The notes beneath the pieces were generated by a model that did not search any database, was not told the origin of the DNA, and saw only the letters and a list, made by a program, of their open reading frames with translations. The position numbers and the translations under genes are program-made. Below, one piece after another: positions 6,259 to 7,620 of a stretch of DNA of 7,620 nt. Source of the DNA: Pseudomonadota bacterium (GTDB lineage: Bacteria > Pseudomonadota > Gammaproteobacteria > Steroidobacterales > Steroidobacteraceae). The stretch's first letter is position 1; every line of letters begins with the position of its first letter. The stretch covers positions 1-7,620 of the forward strand of contig CANGMU010000107.1 of NCBI GenBank assembly GCA_947454665.1, given 5' to 3'.

Positions 6259-6844
6259 GGCGTGGCGAGAGAAGAAGCTTCTTTCCCAGGAACGGATCGC
6301 AGAGATGAGCGGCCTGAGTCTGAGGACCGTTCAGCGCCTGGAGGCCGGGCATAGAGTCAGCTATGCGTCACTCCGCGCTTTGGCTACCGCCTTCAAAATC
6401 GATGTCGATCTTCTGGAACGGGAGCTATACGCGATGAACCAAACAACAGATGAGTTTGTGGAAATCCCCAGATGGGTCAGGGTCTTTGCCGACGCAAGTC
6501 GCGGTCGCTGGATGGGAGCCAAGCCTCTCAGCCGACGCCAAGCACACGTAAGCGAGGCCGCGTGCATAGCAGGGGGGCTGATAGTTCTGGCTGTATCACT
6601 CGCGCTTCCGAGTGGCCCCGCGACGATGGCCTTGCGGCTGTCAGCTGCGTTCATGCTTGTCTGCGGCTATCTGACCTCTATCGGCATTCGCGTCTATGAC
6701 GCGTATCGGCTGTGGCCTGACGCGGAGATCTCGTGGGCTGACTGGCGTCCTGTTCGGACTATTCGCAGCACTATTGGGTTCTATGCATTTGCCCTCCTAT
6801 TGCCCATCGCTTTCCTTTCCATCCTGTTCTGGTTGGGGCGGTAG
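6248..6844 (+). CDS. Cassette 1 protein: XRE-type helix-turn-helix domain fused to three predicted membrane segments
   Basis: A 198-residue protein. Residues 3-57 form a Cro/C1-type helix-turn-helix domain, with LSQERIAEMSG as first helices and SLRTVQRLEAG as the recognition region. A polar stretch (58-100) follows. Hydrophobic segments at about 104-121, 128-149 and 176-196 are likely membrane helices, with a Trp-rich loop (WPDAEISWADWRP) between the second and third. It is probably a membrane-anchored DNA-binding regulator, but no target or signal is known. GGAG six bases before the ATG (6238-6241) supports this start. Its base composition is lower in GC than the chemotaxis operon and it uses codons such as ATA and AGA that are rare to the left, in line with transfer as a cassette. 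The fold of the DNA-binding part is clear; the function is not. Confidence 0.85.
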   Translation: MSFRAWREKKLLSQERIAEMSGLSLRTVQRLEAGHRVSYASLRALATAFKIDVDLLERELYAMNQTTDEFVEIPRWVRVFADASRGRWMGAKPLSRRQAHVSEAACIAGGLIVLAVSLALPSGPATMALRLSAAFMLVCGYLTSIGIRVYDAYRLWPDAEISWADWRPVRTIRSTIGFYAFALLLPIAFLSILFWLGR

Positions 6845-6866
6845 TCCAAGACAAGAGGCTCTCGCC

Positions 6867-6995
6867 GCCTAACAAACGCATGCAGGCCACGCGGGCCAAA
6901 GCCATTTGGTATGTTCACAGCATGCTAACGGGTATCGATAAAGTGCCACTGCTCGGCCACGGCGATGCCCGCGAGCCTGATGCGGGCCGTTAGAG
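6867..6995 (+). repeat. attC: attC site of cassette 1 (hybrid with start of cassette 2)
   Basis: The boxes in order are R'' GCCTAAC (6867-6873), a 4-base spacer, L'' GCATGCAGGC (6878-6887), a variable central part, L' GCCTGATGC (6975-6983), a 5-base spacer, and R' GTTAGAG (6989-6995). L'' and L' pair perfectly except for one extra G (6882) in L''. An unpaired base in the L'' arm is the known feature that lets IntI choose the correct strand. Inside, CGCGGGC (6890-6896) pairs with GCCCGCG (6967-6973), extending the stem. The length of 129 bases is within the known attC range. Confidence 0.9.
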
Positions 6996-7454
6996 CGCAT
7001 GCTTCACGAAGTAGCAACGTGGCTCCGTTCTCTCCGTGCGCGAGTCACTGCCCCTGTCCCCTTTGAGCGTGAAGTCGTGGTTAGCGTCTCTGACACAGGC
7101 GTTACTGCCGAGTATCCCACCGGGACTGTACTGACGATTCAGTGGTCCTCCATTGAGCGCATTTCCGTAGAGACAAACGATAGCGGTCCTTGGGGAGTCG
7201 ACGTATGGTGGATTCTCGAATGCCCTACAGGAACCTGCTACTTTCCGCTGGGTGCTACTGGCGAGGAAGCGGCTCTTGTCGAGTTTAAGCACCGCTTTGC
7301 GGGATTTGAGGTCAAGGGAATGAACTCAACGTCTAACGCAAAATTCGTGTGCTGGGAGAAGCTGCATGCGCTCTAACAACTCGCTGGAGCGGGCGCATGA
7401 CCCTCTGCGCGATCTATTGAATCGTCGCGGGATGCGTACCGCTCAGCGATCACG
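6990..7454 (+). mobile_element. Gene cassette 2
   Basis: A 465-base cassette from TTAGAG to the G before TTAGGAGG. Its first 13 bases, TTAGAGCGCATGC (6990-7002), are the exact reverse complement of GCATGCGCTCTAA (7364-7376) near its 3' end. The gene starts 9 bases inside the border and its stop codon lies in the R'' box, so the cassette is almost only gene plus attC. No promoter fits before the gene; it depends on read-through from upstream. Confidence 0.92.
6999..7376 (+). CDS. Cassette 2 protein, unknown function
   Basis: A 125-residue protein without signal peptide or clear membrane segment. Residues 23-58 alternate as short beta strands (EVVVSVSDTGVTAEYP, then TVLTIQWSSIERISVET), followed by a Trp-rich part (PWGVDVWWILEC), a Gly-containing turn (FPLGATGEEAAL), a helix, and the ending NAKFVCWEK. 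From memory, proteins with this pattern (a strand-rich start, GATG in the middle, FVCWE at the end) recur as hypothetical proteins in proteobacteria; I cannot name a domain. The ATG at 6999 lies 9 bases after the cassette border with only GAG as a poor ribosome site, so its translation may be weak or depend on coupling. The stop TAA is part of the R'' box. A toxin-immunity or stress role would be a guess. Confidence 0.85.
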   Translation: MLHEVATWLRSLRARVTAPVPFEREVVVSVSDTGVTAEYPTGTVLTIQWSSIERISVETNDSGPWGVDVWWILECPTGTCYFPLGATGEEAALVEFKHRFAGFEVKGMNSTSNAKFVCWEKLHAL

Positions 7455-7460
7455 TTAGGA
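7371..7460 (+). repeat. attC: attC site of cassette 2 (hybrid with start of cassette 3)
   Basis: R'' CTCTAAC (7371-7377), a 4-base spacer, L'' CGCTGGAGCGG (7382-7392), central part, L' CCGCTCAGCG (7439-7448), a 5-base spacer, and R' GTTAGGA (7454-7460). L'' and L' pair fully apart from one extra G in L'' (7386 or 7387), the same polarity as in the preceding attC. The central bases form a further imperfect hairpin (about 7394-7414 with 7420-7437). At 90 bases it is shorter than the first attC. R'' lacks the expected starting purine. Confidence 0.9.
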
Positions 7461-7620
7461 GGCACTCCGGTGCGGATGCATACCTTCGCGGCGTTGACGG
7501 CATTGAGCGTTCTGCCTGGACCGGCGCTCTCCAATGGAACTTCAGCGCTCGTTGGACCTTTGCAAAGTAGTCACGGCATCGACGGATGTTCCTGGTCTGC
7601 GAGCTCTCCGAAGCAGTCCG
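7455..7620 (+). mobile_element. Gene cassette 3, 5' part (cut by window edge)
   Basis: It begins with TTAGGAGGC directly after G7454. The end with its own attC lies outside the window. From the pattern in the other two cassettes its R'' box should read TCCTAAC, probably preceded by bases complementary to GGCACTCC. Confidence 0.85.
7470..7620 (+). CDS. Cassette 3 protein, N-terminal part, possible secreted protein
   Basis: A frame starting with GTG at 7470 is open to the window end (50 codons). AGGAGG (7457-7462) lies 7 bases before this GTG, an ideal ribosome site; the in-frame ATG at 7476 is 13 bases away and less likely. The first residues (VRMHTFAALTALSVLPGPAL, initiator read as Met) have a short basic start and a hydrophobic core like a signal peptide, followed by a polar region with GCSW. 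Export is therefore likely, but the signal is short and the rest of the protein is missing. No family recognised. Confidence 0.55.
   Translation, partial: MRMHTFAALTALSVLPGPALSNGTSALVGPLQSSHGIDGCSWSASSPKQS

Larger units (their letters stand above)
6122..6989 (+). mobile_element. Gene cassette 1
   Basis: This 868-base cassette runs from TTAGGC after the attI G to the G before the next TTAGAG. Its first ten bases, TTAGGCGGCG (6122-6131), are the exact reverse complement of CGCCGCCTAA (6863-6872) at its own R'' box, as expected when both ends come from one circular molecule. It contains a 126-base leader, one main gene on the + strand, and a 129-base attC. Confidence 0.9.
4944..7620. mobile_element. 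Chromosomal integron: intI, attI and at least three gene cassettes (right end outside window)
   Basis: The intI gene points left. An attI-like site lies about 120 bases beyond its start codon, and cassettes follow in tandem, all with genes pointing right, which is the canonical integron layout. Borders at 6121/6122, 6989/6990 and 7454/7455 each fall within GTTAGG or GTTAGA. No transposase, resistance gene or plasmid function is visible, and the left neighbour is a housekeeping chemotaxis operon. This suggests a sedentary chromosomal integron and not a mobile class 1-type element. The number of cassettes beyond the window is unknown. Confidence 0.93.

Noticed and set aside
6990..7292. Minus-strand 100-codon frame inside cassette 2
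   Set aside because: The + strand gene fits the cassette edge to edge with its stop in R''; the minus frame starts within that gene and shows no recognisable features.
6867..7460. CRISPR-like or transposon-type repeats in the right part of the window
   Set aside because: The repeated elements differ in sequence and length and show the R''-L''-L'-R' plan of attC sites; no regular spacers, transposase or target-site duplications are seen.
1..7620. tRNA or rRNA genes
   Set aside because: No cloverleaf or rRNA-like stretch was seen by eye; nearly all bases are accounted for by coding regions or integron sites.

Overview
The window looks like the chromosome of a GC-rich gammaproteobacterium, most likely of the order Xanthomonadales. 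This rests on protein similarity as I remember it and on the gene order receptor-cheY-(cheZ-like)-cheR-cheD-cheB; I could not search a database, and the genus is open.

Region 1 (1-4346, + strand) is a compact chemotaxis operon. It holds the C-terminal half of a methyl-accepting chemotaxis receptor, a CheY response regulator, a small helical protein that I read as a divergent CheZ-type CheY phosphatase, the methyltransferase CheR, the deamidase CheD and the methylesterase CheB. Gaps are 2-23 bases and cheD/cheB overlap by one base. The receptor ends in a W-x-x-F tail of the kind that tethers CheR and CheB. CheR, CheD and CheB together set receptor methylation, while CheY and the CheZ-like protein form the fast output arm. 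cheA and cheW are not in the window.

Region 2 (4362-4893, - strand) is a type II toxin-antitoxin pair of the BrnT/BrnA family. It converges on cheB, and a double palindrome covers the brnT start codon.

Region 3 (4944-7620) is a chromosomal integron. An integron integrase (intI, - strand) carries the IntI-specific insertion and all tyrosine-recombinase catalytic residues. It is followed by an attI-like site ending in GTTAGGC and by gene cassettes that all read away from intI. Cassette 1 encodes a DNA-binding protein with three predicted membrane segments. Cassette 2 encodes a 125-residue protein of unknown function and has almost no non-coding DNA outside its attC. Cassette 3 is cut by the window edge and seems to encode a secreted protein. 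Two full attC sites can be read, each with R'', L'', L' and R' boxes and an extra base in the L'' arm. In both complete cassettes the first bases are the exact complement of the bases at the cassette's own 3' R'' box, over 10 bp and 13 bp. This is strong internal proof that the cassette borders are right.

The most noteworthy points are: the integron beside a chemotaxis operon with a brnTA module on the integrase side; the cassette proteins of unknown function; the unusual core sites GTTAGAG and GTTAGGA, which covary or supply a Shine-Dalgarno sequence; and the CheZ-like protein, which shares an E-L-F tail with CheD.
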